Notes under the pieces: generated by a model
Told to the model about the DNA's origin: nothing
Databases searched by the model: none
The model's input: only the letters and a program-made list of their open reading frames with translations
Shown here: positions 41,482 through 52,690 of the stretch, in pieces
Numbering within the stretch: the first letter of the stretch is position 1
How the letters are laid out: every line of letters begins with the position of its first letter
Translations under genes and position numbers: made by a program
Assembly: GCA_002914845.1 (NCBI GenBank)
Contig: JXTC01000265.1
Location: 69,631 to 133,630 of the forward strand
Source of the DNA: Trema orientale
Lineage: Eukaryota; Streptophyta; Magnoliopsida; Rosales; Cannabaceae
Length of the DNA: 64,000 bases
Direction of reading: 5' to 3'

Positions 41482-43364
41482 TAAAAATAGTTTACTACAT
41501 ATAAGGATTACCAAATTCAGGGGAAAGAATCAATCATTTGAACAAGGAGCTTCAACCTGAAAAAACAAAAAAAAGGAAGATATAAGGAGAGAAGATAAAG
41601 AAAAAGGACGAGGCGCGACTACTTGTTGATCATGGTGAGTGTTTGTGTATCTTATAATGTATATATACATGCTAGGTATTTTTTTTTTTAACCTTCAATA
41701 AGTATTATTTTATAACTTTCAATAGGTATTGTTTTGTTCAATTAAAATTAATTATGCATTTTTTTCTCTATTTTGATTCTTTATTCAAATTATATCTTGT
41801 ATTTTAGTTATTATTAATATTAATCTTTAGATTTAAAATTTGTTATAAATTTATATCCTAACACTAATTTAGATTAGTTAATTTATTAAGATGCGAACTA
41901 TATAAAAACTGATCCAAGAATAAGTTTAATAAATCATATTGGTTAATAAATTATTCTAAATTAATGTTAAGATATAAATTTATAACAAATATTAAATTTA
42001 AATATCAATGTTGATAAAAACTAAAACAAAAAGTATAAATCAAACAAAATGTGAAAATACTATCCCTTATTAATAACCAAAAAAAAGTGAACAACAACGT
42101 GCAGGGGTAAAATGGGTGTTACCTACCAACAATAGCTGTGAACTACCGGACAATAATGTTTTCAAACATCAGTGTACTGCATATTACATCTTCTAGCAAA
42201 TTAAAGTAGTAGATGCATTATCAACTGAGGCAAATAATAGCCACACAAAAAAGTTGCAAAGCTATCCGATATTTCAAGCTCAGTTTTCCCTATTGCTCTT
42301 TTATCGTACCACAAAGATCATAGACCAAAGATCAATATATGGCCATGACGCCCACAAAAAAAATTATGGGACCCATCTCATAATTTACGTGGACCATACG
42401 GCTTTAACATTTTTCTTATTTAAAGTAACTGGTCAAAAACATGTGTACTCGTATTCGTGCACCCATCGTTTGTGTTCATGTCCTCCAGTTTAAGCTCTTG
42501 GTTAAAAAAGAAAAGGGTACTCGTGTCATAGTTGTCCGTTGGATCTCGGGTAAAAGATGATCAATTCAATCTATTACATGATAGAGAAAGCAAATGGGAT
42601 ACAGCTCAAATAGATTTTGATTTCGTAACAACACAATATGGGACTGCTGCGATTAGGCTAATGGTGCTCCTTTTTTAAAAGAAAATGACGAATTGCAGAT
42701 AAGATAGTTTCCACAATTTCTCATAAGGATAATGGGTTCAAATTCAAATAAAATTTTATAAAACATTATTTAGGATTATGCGTGTTTTTTATTTTATTTT
42801 TTATTTAATTTAATTTTTTTTCCCGGGTGGATGCTGTAATTCGACGTACATTGATTGAATATGACGGGTATATTGAATAGTTGCTTGCTCACACTGGTGG
42901 ACAACATATAATTGACAAAGATTCGTGTGACTAGATAATGAAAAAGATGAAGTAGCAAAGTATTCTATTTGCTAGAAATGTTGAACAAGTGCTCTATATA
43001 TCTTACATATTTGTCCTATTTCTTCTTCCTATATGCTCCTTCCAACGTATTTAATTCCAACATATTTATAGAGTATCGCATGATATTTGTCTTATGTTGA
43101 ATGAATTATCTCTTTCAAGCCCAAAAAAGGAAAATTATGAGTGATATTCTTTTAACAGAGGGTGAAACAATTAGACTCAATAGGATGAAACAATTAGACT
43201 CAATAGGCTCAAATTATCCGATTGATTAAATATATCTTTTTGCCTTCGTTATTTTTACCGTCTTTTAATTTTTTGCCATTATTAGGGCGAAAGAAAAATA
43301 ATGTATCCTATTCTAACATCTTTGTAAATTTTTCTTTAAAAAAAATTGTTTCTTTTGCCTTAAT
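41482..43364. other. Intergenic AT-rich stretch between Tat and CACTA elements
   Basis: No gene supported. If the 11-kb element is removed, this is the original upstream flank of dead BAHD copy 6. An AT-rich inverted theme (ttaatattaatctttagatttaaaatttg at 41810-41840 and its approximate reverse at 41980-42015) hints at a small fold-back unit. Confidence 0.4.
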
Positions 43365-43367
43365 TAA

Positions 43368-44883
43368 CACTACAAGAAAAAAGTCTATAGTCGTCGCTAT
43401 CGCTATAGACTTATATCGGCGATAAAGTCGTTGTAATATAGTCGTCGCTATAGGTCTGTCGGTATAGACCCCTTATAGCGACGACTCTTATAGCGACGAT
43501 ATATTTTATCGCCACTATAGATGACTTATTTTGTCGTCGCTATAAATATATTTTTTTAAAAAAAATATATAAAAATTAATACCTATAACCACGACAATGT
43601 CGTCGCTATAGATGTCACGTATTTAAAAAAAAATTACAATTAGTTTAATGAATCTAAATTAATTCTTAAATCATTATTTTTAAAAGATAAACAATAAAGT
43701 TATACACACAAGAATTAAAATCAATTCGGAAAAAAACTTAAAAAAAAAACCTCAAAATCAAAGTCAAAAATTAAAACTAATACTCTTAAACAAACATATT
43801 ATGTACTCTAAAATCATACTATTAATAAATTTCATAAACCAAAATATATATTTTACAAAAAGTATATTCAACCTCAAATTAATAAATGCTCTACAAAATT
43901 ATAACACAAAATCCACATATTCATTAAAAAATCAATTAAACTACATTAGAATTTAGGAAAATTTACCTCTCTAGTGAAGAAAAAACTTGAAATCTAAAAT
44001 AACACAAACTTGAGTGACAATTAATCAAAAAAATAAAAAATTAGTATTTATAACAAAATATTTACATAAACACTAGAAAGAAAAAAAACTAGATATGCAT
44101 ATATATATATATATGAATATATATCAGTGAGAAATGAGAGGGAGTGAGAAAGAGTGAAAATCGGATAGGAAGGATGAGAGAGAGTGGAATTTGGAGAGAG
44201 TGAGTAAATGAATGAGAGGATAGAGGAAAAAGAAAAATATTTGAGTTTTTATTATACAGAATCTATAACGACGACAAATAGATAGTAAAGTCGCTCCTAT
44301 ATCCCGAATGATATCGTTTTATTCAAATTTTGAAATTGAACACGGTAAACGTTACCGCTCAAAATTTCATTTAAAACCTATAGCGACGATAAAAATATCG
44401 CCGCTATAGGTAAAATAAAATAATTTATTAATTTTTTAAATTTAGAGCGGTAAATGTTATCGTTTAAAATTTTATTCAAAACCTATAGCGGCGACATTTG
44501 TCGTCACTATAAGTTAAATATATTGAATTAATTATTATTTTTATTTTATTTTTTTTTACATTTTTTAAAAAATTAAAATTTATTAAATAAAATTTATAGC
44601 GATGACAAATGTCGTCGCTATAGGTTAAATATATTAATTTTTCAGTTTTTAATTCTTTTTATCTTTAAAAAAAAATAAAATTTATTAAGTAGACCCTATA
44701 ACAACGACATTTACTGTCGCTATTGAGTGTATAGTATAATTTTTGGCGTGAGATATGGCACTACTTTTGCCCGTCAAGACTATAACGATGACATAAAAAT
44801 GTCGTCGCTGTGAGGTCATCTATAACGACAATATAATATCGTCGCTATAGATGTCGTTGCTATAGGTTTGTTTTCTTGTAATG
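43368..44883. mobile_element. CACTA (En/Spm-like) non-autonomous transposon
   Basis: Left end CACTACAAGAAAA, right end ttttcttgtaatg (inverse CATTACAAGAAAA), flanked by the 3-bp duplication TAA (43365-43367 and 44884-44886). 1516 bp without a transposase frame. Subterminal repeats based on tatagcgacgac in both orientations are dense in the outer 200 bp and unusually recur through the right half (44270-44860), each near a gtcgtcgctatag word. CACTA transposases bind such subterminal repeats. Confidence 0.88.
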
Positions 44884-44886
44884 TAA

Positions 44887-46085
44887 TCATATAAAATAGG
44901 AAAGAAAAAGATTCGTCCTCTATCCAATCACAAGAAGATACATAAAATATAACCAAACTGTAAAAATCACACTTATAAAAGACTTTGCGTCTAAGATTTG
45001 TAACTGCGGTGACTTTGTTCAACAGAAAATGACGTTATTTTACTTATACATTGTGATGGGGAATGTCATATTTGTGAAATCACCTTATTAGTTGCAGTGG
45101 CTAATCCATACACCAATCATTTTTTTATTTTTTAGGGAACATCCAATCATTTCAAGCTTTAGTATGTTTCTTATTAAAAAAAAAATTGGGTATTTTGGAC
45201 CAACAAATCATATCCGTAGAGGGTGTTTCTACGATAGCGTATAAAAAATTGAGATTAATGATAAGGCGTTACTCAGAACTATAGGATATTGATCCAATGG
45301 ATAAGATAGGACATAAGATATGTTTATTCTTTCAGACTATTACACACCAGAAAATAACTTTTAAAAGGAAAAAACTTCCGTTAAAAAATGGCGTGAGATG
45401 TACAGAAAATAATTTTAATTAGAATTGGTTTTCCTTTTTCTTTCTTTTCTCTGGAGGCACATACTAGGTCAGTCCTCACTCATTTTTATTTTTCTTTTAT
45501 GAAAGCCTAATTATTCACATATTTTTATAACTTTTTAACCTAAATTATGTACAAAATCCCCACTCAAAAATAGAAAAAAATACATAATAACCCCTCAAAA
45601 TAGATAAAATACAATTTTAGCTCCTACTAGATAAAAATCATGGCTCCGTCCTTGTTATCACCTACACAGAAAACTGATGAAATGATCAGACCGATCGGTT
45701 GATATTCACAAGTCTTCACACTTTCCTTTTTGACGATTGAATATTAGCTTCTAGATTTTTCTTTTTGGGTTATTTTCAGTAGCATTTGGGTTGGGAATAA
45801 ATCTAAAATTAGCCAAATGAGACGGGAAAAAAATGTTTTTATATATATGTTTTTCTGTTAACTCAATCAGACGGAAATTCAATGGTTCAATGTTAAAACA
45901 AAATGCAAATTTCTACATTTGAAAATAAAGTGAGTTCGGCCGTCTTTTCCTTTTTAAAAATATTTTGAAAATAAAAGAATATCTTTAACTGAAGAATGGA
46001 GCTGTGACCGTCTAATTCGGTACATTTAACACCTCTCTTCTAATGGACTGAGTAGTCGGGCCCTAAATTCATTGACACTCAGTCT
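44887..46085. other. Intergenic stretch between CACTA and LINE
   Basis: No gene supported. The words atcatggctccgtccttg near 45637-45655 resemble the ends of small plant transposons, but no second end or target duplication was found. Confidence 0.35.
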
Positions 46086-49000
46086 TTTTTTTTTTTTTTT
46101 GACGAAAAGATTGGAAAATTTTTAAATAATAGAGGCAATATCTGCCAAAATTACATCTGAAATACAATCCGGATAGTCATCCAACCAAATATGATCCTTC
46201 GAGGATATAAGAAAAAACTTGGCAAGGGAATGGGCAACCAAGTTCCCAAGCCTAGAGTAATAACAACACTTACAACATTCAAAAAAGCTAAGAAGATTTT
46301 TAATATCTAAAATAATAGGCTCTTCAAAACCAACAAGAGAATTAGAAGTAATTGCTTTAATAACATTAGAAGTATCACTTTCAGCTATTCCAATTTGGAA
46401 GCCATTTGAAAGAGCAAACTTTAGACCTTCTCTAAAAGCTAGAAGTTTAGCAACACGGGTTGGAAGAATGTTGTGAAAGAGTCTCCAAATAAAGTTTTTT
46501 ACCTTTGATGGAATTTTGAGATGCCAGAGATACTTCCACCAGGATATATCAGTTGAAGGAGTAGAAGAACCTATTTTCACCATTGAGGTCATAGCCAACT
46601 TGTATCCAGATCTGACAGAGTAGATTCCATTAGAATCATAGTGCCAAAGGAGCTTATCTTCTAAAACAGAGTCACTTAAGGGAATACTCTCAATACAATA
46701 TCTGTCAATGGGAAAAAATATGTGACTTATGAGATCCAAATTCCATTTTCTGTTGAAAATTATATCCGCCACAAAAAATTGATCAAAAAAGTAATTCATG
46801 GGAGATATTGGTTTGAAAGTAGAAGGTCTCGACAACAAAGGATCATTATACAAACTTGTCTTTGTCCTATCTCCAACATGCCAACGAATGCCTTTTTTAC
46901 CTTTAAAAACTCGAGCCAACAAGGAAATTGGATCATGGATTAGACGCCATCCTTGTTTCACCACCAGCGCCTTATTGAAAACCGTGAAGTCCCTAAACTC
47001 CAAACCTCCTTCAAGCTTTGGTTTACAAAGTTTCTCCCATCTCATCCAATGTATCTTTTTTCTTTTTTCCCGCCACCCTACCAAAACTTAGTGATAAGAG
47101 ATTTCTACTCATCACATAAAGTAGTGGGGAGTTTGAAGATGCTTATGGTGTATGTTGGAATGGATTGGACCACAACCTTGGTGAGAACCTCTTTGCCACC
47201 CACAGAAAAGATTTTGCTTCTCTAGAGTTAAAGCTTACTCCATACCAGTTCCTTTATCCAGTTGAAAGTGGACTTTTTGTTACGACCCACCAGAGTTGGT
47301 GAACCCAAGTATTTGTCATGATGATTGCTCACCTCTAATCCCAAGTACAATCTGATTTCTTCTTCCAAGGCAATCCCCACATTTGGACTGTACATTATTA
47401 CAAATTTTGAAAAATCAACCGTTTAACCAGAAGCTTTCTCATACTCAAGCAAAATAGTCTTAATTATCTCACAGTCTTGGCTCTTAGCTCTACAAAAGAT
47501 TAAGCTATTATCTGCAAAGAATAGATGACTAACCTTAGGACAACGTCAAGTATAAGCAATTCCTTCCATGCTACCATTGACACAAGCATTCTTGATTAAA
47601 GATGAGAAACCTTCAGCACAAAGCAGGAAAAGATACGGAAAAAATGGACATCCTTGTCTCAACCCTCTATTAGGAATCACCTTACCTATAACAGATCCGT
47701 TAATAATGAACGAGAAGTGAGCAAAAGAAATGCAGTCCATAACCACTGAGATCCATGAGTGGGCAAAGCCAAGTTTTTCCATTATACCTTTTAGAAAGTA
47801 CCACTCCACCCTATCGTATGCTTTACTCATATCAAGTTTAAGTGCCAAGAGACCTTTTGCTCCAGAAGTTCTACGACGGAAGGAATGCATTATCGCATAG
47901 GCAACAAGAACGTTATCAGAAATCAGCCGACTCAGAATGAGTGCACTTTGTTAATCAAAAATTACAATAGACAGAATGGATTTCAAATGGTTTGCTAAAG
48001 TCTTTGTAATTATTTTGTACACCATATTGCAGAAGCTAATAGGTCTAAAATCACTCACCTTACGAGAATTCTTGATTTTTGGGATAAGAATAATATGTGT
48101 CTCATTCAACGAAGCAGCAGAGGAACTGCCGTTCAAAACATTTAGAAGACTTCCCCGATATCATTTCCAAAAATATCCCAATTCCTTGGAAAAAAAAGGC
48201 AGCATGAAAACCATCTGGACTTGGGGATTTAAAAGGACCCATAGCAAACAAAGCATCACAAACCTCCTCTACGGAAAAAGACCTACTTAAAATTTCATTC
48301 GTCTCTGGAGTCACCTTGTTATAAACAGTATCAAAGACCTTCTCTAAATCAGTAACATAGGGATTACAAGAAGTAAAGATTTCTGAAAAATAATCACTTA
48401 CAGTACTCTCAATATCTTCCTATCGGTTGACCCAAACACCTGTGTAGTTTCCAAACCTCATATTTAGTTCTTGGAGCGCCTCTGGGTAGCTTTTGAATGA
48501 AAGAACTTTGTGTTTCGGTCACCACTCTTAAGCTAGTCAGCTCTAGAACGTTGTTTCTAGTAAAACTCCTCTAGCTCCAGAAACTTCTCTATCTTTTTCT
48601 CTAGCTGTTTAAAACGAACATAACCTCTATCTACCCCTAATTCGTGATAGCGCGACAGTTCCTCTTGAATTGACTTAAGCATTTTCGGAATTCGCCCATA
48701 AGTGTCACGACTTCAGGATTTTAGACAATCACCACACTTCCTTAAACTATCAATAAAAGCATAACCAGACCCCATAACATTATGAGAGAACCAGAAATCA
48801 GTAATAACTTCTTTACATATCGGATTTGAAAGCCACCATAGTTCAGTGTGGAAATGCCTTTAAGAAGAAGAATTCGGCGCCCTGATCTCATCAGGAGAAC
48901 TCAAAACAATTTTCATCACTCGGTGGTCGGACCCCCAAAACTCATCATGAAAGCCTTTGCTTCAGGAAAGAGAAATTTCTACTCCACACAGCCAAGGCCT

Positions 49001-49263
49001 CGATCCAACCTCTCCTTCATGACATTAGTGTCTACTCCCCTGCCCATATCCCATGTTAAAATATCACCCACAAAACCAAGATCAATGAATTCACATTCCT
49101 CTACCACATTTCGAAAACTTCTCATATCACTGAAATAACAATCATTAGCTCTTGTTTTTTCTGTAGATAAAAGACTTAAAGTCTCCCACGCACAGCCAAG
49201 GACGATTAGAGTGAGACTTTAACAAGAATAAAATCATATCAACACTCGCTACAACAGATGTTA
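46086..49263 (-). mobile_element. LINE (L1-type non-LTR retrotransposon), 5'-truncated, dead
   Basis: Minus orientation, with the poly(A) tail as a T run at 46086-46101. The flanks attgacactcagtct (46071-46085) and atcgacacccagtct (49263-49277) agree at 13 of 15 bases, a probable target duplication. From 5' to 3': end of an endonuclease domain (EECEFIDLGFVGDILTWDMGRG, LDRGLAVW), reverse transcriptase, zf-RVT (KVKNFIWRLFHNILPTR) and an RNase H-like domain. Multiple stops and frameshifts. The 5' truncation inside the endonuclease is usual for LINE insertions. Confidence 0.85.
46122..49210 (-). pseudogene. LINE ORF2-like polyprotein remnant
   Basis: The reverse transcriptase shows DFRPISFCNMVYKIITKTLA, KLDMSKAYDRVEW and NRGLRQGCPFFPYLF. 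The catalytic box reads FADN at 47507-47521, its second Asp changed to Asn. Frame is lost several times (stops after GIAYT and in LDSG/TVDF positions). In the 3' part an uninterrupted 320-codon piece (46122-47084) joins zf-RVT (ILPTRVAKL) directly to an RNase H-like segment (LLAFREGLKFALSNGF, ending VAHSLAKF). This implies an internal deletion of the Cys-rich part and the RNase H start. Non-functional. Confidence 0.82.
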
Positions 49264-49322
49264 TCGACACCCAGTCTTATAACAAGAATGAAATCATATC
49301 AACACTCGCTACAATAGATGTC
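49221..49322. repeat. Direct repeat of ~42 bp at 60-bp spacing beside the LINE 5' end
   Basis: aacaagaataaaatcatatc... at 49221-49262 recurs at 49281-49322 with three differences. The second copy abuts the presumed target duplication, so it may reflect a repair event at the LINE 5' junction. Confidence 0.7.
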
Positions 49323-49844
49323 CTATTGTAGAAACGCCCGTCTCCGGAATAATAGCTTGTATTTCACGTACTGCCAAAAGGGAGCTGACCTTTGAAACCC
49401 CTATCCATAAAGCCGTAGATCATCTATTATTGATTGAAACAGTTCTTAAATTGCACTGAGTAATGTATATAGAGAAATTGACGTTAATGGTAAGAATTTG
49501 GACTAACATGGCTTTTTTAGAAGTATTTTGAAAAATAATTCTTCTAGGAGTATCACAGTATTTGTGATTATTAATTGGTTTTTAATATATATATATATAT
49601 ATGTAATTTTATAGTTACACACGGTGTAACACCCGTTACAATAATATCGTGATATTTCTAACAAATATCATTTTTCGAAATATTATTAGAATAGTTATTT
49701 TAGTAGAAAATCCTCCAATAAGGTTCATTTTCCATGCATTTAAACATTTCGTCAAAGCACATAGAGATACAATAATCAAGACACAAGCTCTAGAATAGAA
49801 TTTCTCCCTTATATATTTTTAGAATGATATATATATATATATAT
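49323..49844. other. Intergenic AT-rich, TA microsatellites
   Basis: TA runs at ~49588-49602 and ~49827-49844. Nothing else recognised. Confidence 0.4.
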
Positions 49845-50050
49845 GGGTCATAATCCAGTAAATGTTTTTTTTAGCAGTTGTATTATCATCTAACAGCTAT
49901 TATGATTTAAGTAGTTGGAAAAAAAAATACATATTAAACTTCTCTTTCTATCTTTTATTATGGAAAGACATACTTGATAAATTTTAATTAGATAAAACAA
50001 TATATATCTAAGATAGGTTTTAAAAATAAATACCTATTGCATTAATGCGA
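49845..50050. mobile_element. MITE of the TA-flanked family, copy B
   Basis: Left end gggtcataatccagtaaatgttttttt, interior tatcatctaacagctat, right arm taattagataaaacaatatatatc then aaataaatacctattgcattaatg, between TA microsatellites. Collinear with the copy at 62025-62266. From 50051 to 50440 only 3'-flanking AT-rich DNA is present. Confidence 0.6.
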
Positions 50051-50440
50051 TATATATATATATATAAAACTTGAATGGAAACATATATTCTTCCCATTAT
50101 AAGTGAAATGAGCAATACAAATTTTCTCTGTTTTTATTTTTATTCTTGGATCAAAATAAATAAGTTGCTAGCGTCAGCAAGCAACTCCTTATTCAACAAG
50201 AACCACTACAGGTTTATTTATTAATTTGAAAAGACAATTCATACAATAAAGTGTGTCAATATGTAGGAAATTCAACACAACTCTCTTAACACATCCCTAC
50301 CTAACCCAAATCTTGTCTGTAACTGCATGCTAAATAATAAGATGAAATGGACTTGGATTAAAATAATTGTAGTTTATAAACCTCTCCGTGATCACCTTGT
50401 GCATCAAAGTTGCAATAGGTTTGGAGCTTTCAAATAATAA

Positions 50441-51835
50441 TCAGATCATTCCAAGACCTTGAGAAAACAGAGAACTAAAAGCTTCCATATGATGCTTCTT
50501 CAAAACCAAACCAATCTCAACTTCATCCCCATTTCTAGTGTCCGAAAGACTAATGGCTCCAGTCCTATCTATGGAAACCACATCAGTCTTCCTCGGCTTT
50601 CCCCATCCAAAATCAGTATTGTAAACCTCAAACCGAGGGGACCCTGCAGTGGAGTATACTCTACTAGCAGGAGTAGTAGTACTGGAGTCTGAATTAGAAG
50701 ACATCATTAACGTTAGAGCCCAATCCTCTGCTCCAGTCAGAGCTCCATTAGTCTCCAAGCTTTTTATGGCTTCACCAATGGCTTTGACTGCCAGAACTAA
50801 GCCATCTTTCTCCACCAGCCCTTTTGTTTCTGTAACTACAAACTTATTCGCAACACAGTTTCCGAAATAATTTAAGGGCACAGGAGGCTCTAACCGATCA
50901 GACCTACAATCCACGTTTATGACTAACATTGTTTTGTCCTCGTTTATTTCTTCTGCCTTAACTAAACAAACCCAAATATAAGCACACGTAACACAATACG
51001 TAGATGTGTGGAGTTGTTCGTTTATAATTACCAGTTGCTTCAGTTTTTCGATTCTCGCGCGTGTCAAATGGAAGGTGCCCCGAACTGAATCTGATGAAAC
51101 TTCATTAAACTTCCAATACATTAGGCTTCTATTGTCGGGTCCGTGGTCTAGATCTAGCAACTGCTTCGTGTAGATCGCTTCGAGCCCTGCAGGGTCCTCG
51201 ATCACGGTTCTGTCGTACAAGGGTTGCAACTCCGGAGGCTGTCCCGGTGATCCAAGTGAACGGCACGTGAGAGCCCATGATTTGACGAACATGTGTACGG
51301 ATTTCCCGTCGAGAACGGCGTGGTGCATGGCCATTCCAATGGAAAAGCCAGACTTGGGAAACAGAGTGACCTGCAATGCCAAGACCGCGGCTCGTTCGTG
51401 GGACGTGGCCAAGTCGGGTACAAGGGGATGGTATTCTCTGGCTCCGAAGACTTCATTCGCGCCCGAGAGGCGATAGAAATCGGCGTCAGACTCGGCCACG
51501 GTGAGCGTAACGGCGTCGCCTTCGGCGTAAACGATGACGGGTTTGTGGGAGGTTTTAGGCCAAATGAGGTTTCCAGCGAGAGGAAGGAAGTGTTGGAGGG
51601 TGAGAGATAAAGAGTGTTTGAGTCTTGGAAGGATGTCCGAGTGGAAAAACGACGTCGTGGTTGCGTTTGTAAATTCATAGAAGAAAAGGCGTTGAACCGG
51701 AGGCAACCTTAACCAAAGTATGTCAAAGAAAGTAAGAGGGACAGACTTTGGAGTGGCGGAGTCTATGGATGCCGAAGGTGGAGGAGCCACCTTGCAGACT
51801 TGGAGTATATTCACCGTCGAATTTGATTGTGCCAT
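50441..51835 (-). CDS. BAHD acyltransferase, phenolic glucoside/anthocyanin malonyltransferase-like (array copy 7)
   Basis: 464 aa from the ATG at 51835 (MAQSNSTVNI...). An in-frame ATG 12 codons upstream gives a non-conserved leader; the chosen start is also preserved in the fragment at 52.65 kb. Motifs: FLPLAGNLIWP near 83-93, HHAVLDGK with His172/Asp176, NYFGNC, and DFGWG at 408-412 (then KPRK). Intronless. Expected to acylate a glycosylated phenolic using an acyl-CoA, probably malonyl-CoA, in the cytosol. Closest by eye to copies 5 and 6. It is separated from the rest of the array by ~20 kb made largely of transposons. Confidence 0.93.
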   Translation of the reverse strand: MAQSNSTVNILQVCKVAPPPSASIDSATPKSVPLTFFDILWLRLPPVQRLFFYEFTNATTTSFFHSDILPRLKHSLSLTLQHFLPLAGNLIWPKTSHKPVIVYAEGDAVTLTVAESDADFYRLSGANEVFGAREYHPLVPDLATSHERAAVLALQVTLFPKSGFSIGMAMHHAVLDGKSVHMFVKSWALTCRSLGSPGQPPELQPLYDRTVIEDPAGLEAIYTKQLLDLDHGPDNRSLMYWKFNEVSSDSVRGTFHLTRARIEKLKQLVIINEQLHTSTYCVTCAYIWVCLVKAEEINEDKTMLVINVDCRSDRLEPPVPLNYFGNCVANKFVVTETKGLVEKDGLVLAVKAIGEAIKSLETNGALTGAEDWALTLMMSSNSDSSTTTPASRVYSTAGSPRFEVYNTDFGWGKPRKTDVVSIDRTGAISLSDTRNGDEVEIGLVLKKHHMEAFSSLFSQGLGMI

Positions 51836-52154
51836 ATAATTAACGGGGGGAGGAGAAAGAAGAAGCTGCACACTTTCGTGGCAAAAGTTTTATGGACTTT
51901 TTAAAGCAGATAATTGTGAATCCCTTGACAAAAAAGCCGCAACAACAAACACACATCATATCAAATTTGAAATTTGCATGTGGTAGTGGTTTATTTTTTT
52001 TTTTTAAACCTCGATCGAAGAAATGTACGAATATCATAATGGGAGGGTTTGAAATTTTCTGTTAATTAAATACATTCAAAGATATATTCTAGTGCTATTT
52101 CTTTTATTTATTTGTTGCTTGATAGAGAATCGAATCAGTTTTGGTATATATATA
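51836..52154. other. Upstream region of BAHD copy 7
   Basis: AT-rich, with a T run near 51990. It should contain the promoter of copy 7, but no TATA box was fixed with confidence. Confidence 0.35.
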
Positions 52155-52356
52155 GGTTGCCAACTTATTTTTTTAAACTATGTATAGGTATTTTTTTAGT
52201 GATTAGATTATCATCTAATGGTTAAAAGGTGTATTATTAATATTATTTTTATTAATACTATTTTTTTTATTTTTAATATAAAAAAATATACATAATAAAT
52301 TTTAATTAGATAAAACGATTCCTATAAATAAAAAAAATATACCAACTAAAGCCCTT
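52155..52356. mobile_element. MITE of the TA-flanked family, copy C
   Basis: Starts ggttgccaac after a TA run and continues actatgtataggtattttt, gattagattatcatctaatgg, aattttaattagataaaac, cctataaataaaaaaaat. Same order as the copy at 62025-62266, about 300 bp upstream of BAHD copy 7. Confidence 0.65.
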
Positions 52357-52623
52357 ATATAATATTATAGAAGTTGAAGTTCTTTTAAGGGAATAACAAA
52401 GGGCTTAAATATTTAAGGTTTTCTTTCTGCTTTAATTCCTTCCTTGATTCTGTATACTTGTCTTTTTGACCTTGCATCTGTAGACTTGTTTGATAATTTT
52501 GCTTTGTGCTTAATTAATGGGCGATCTTTTCTATCTAAGAAAGAAGAAAAGTAAAACATGTGAGTAAAAAAGGATAACGGTGAAATATGACTCCGGTGGT
52601 ACTAGACTGTTTGTGTCTGTAGA

Positions 52624-52690
52624 CGGTATATTCACCGTCGAATTTGGTTGTGCCATAATAAAGGAGCGGGGAAAGAAGCTAGCTTTGCGC
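52624..52690 (-). pseudogene. Orphan 5' end of a BAHD gene (start codon region only)
   Basis: Bases 52627-52690 match the start of copy 7 and its leader: ATG at 52656 followed by MAQPNSTVNI, against MAQSNSTVNI in copy 7. The upstream stretch has the same aaaggagcggggaaagaag theme as the copy 7 leader. Similarity ends after ~10 codons. A TATA-like atatataac lies ~40 bp upstream. This is the remains of a further gene copy or a small duplication, not an enzyme gene. Confidence 0.65.
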
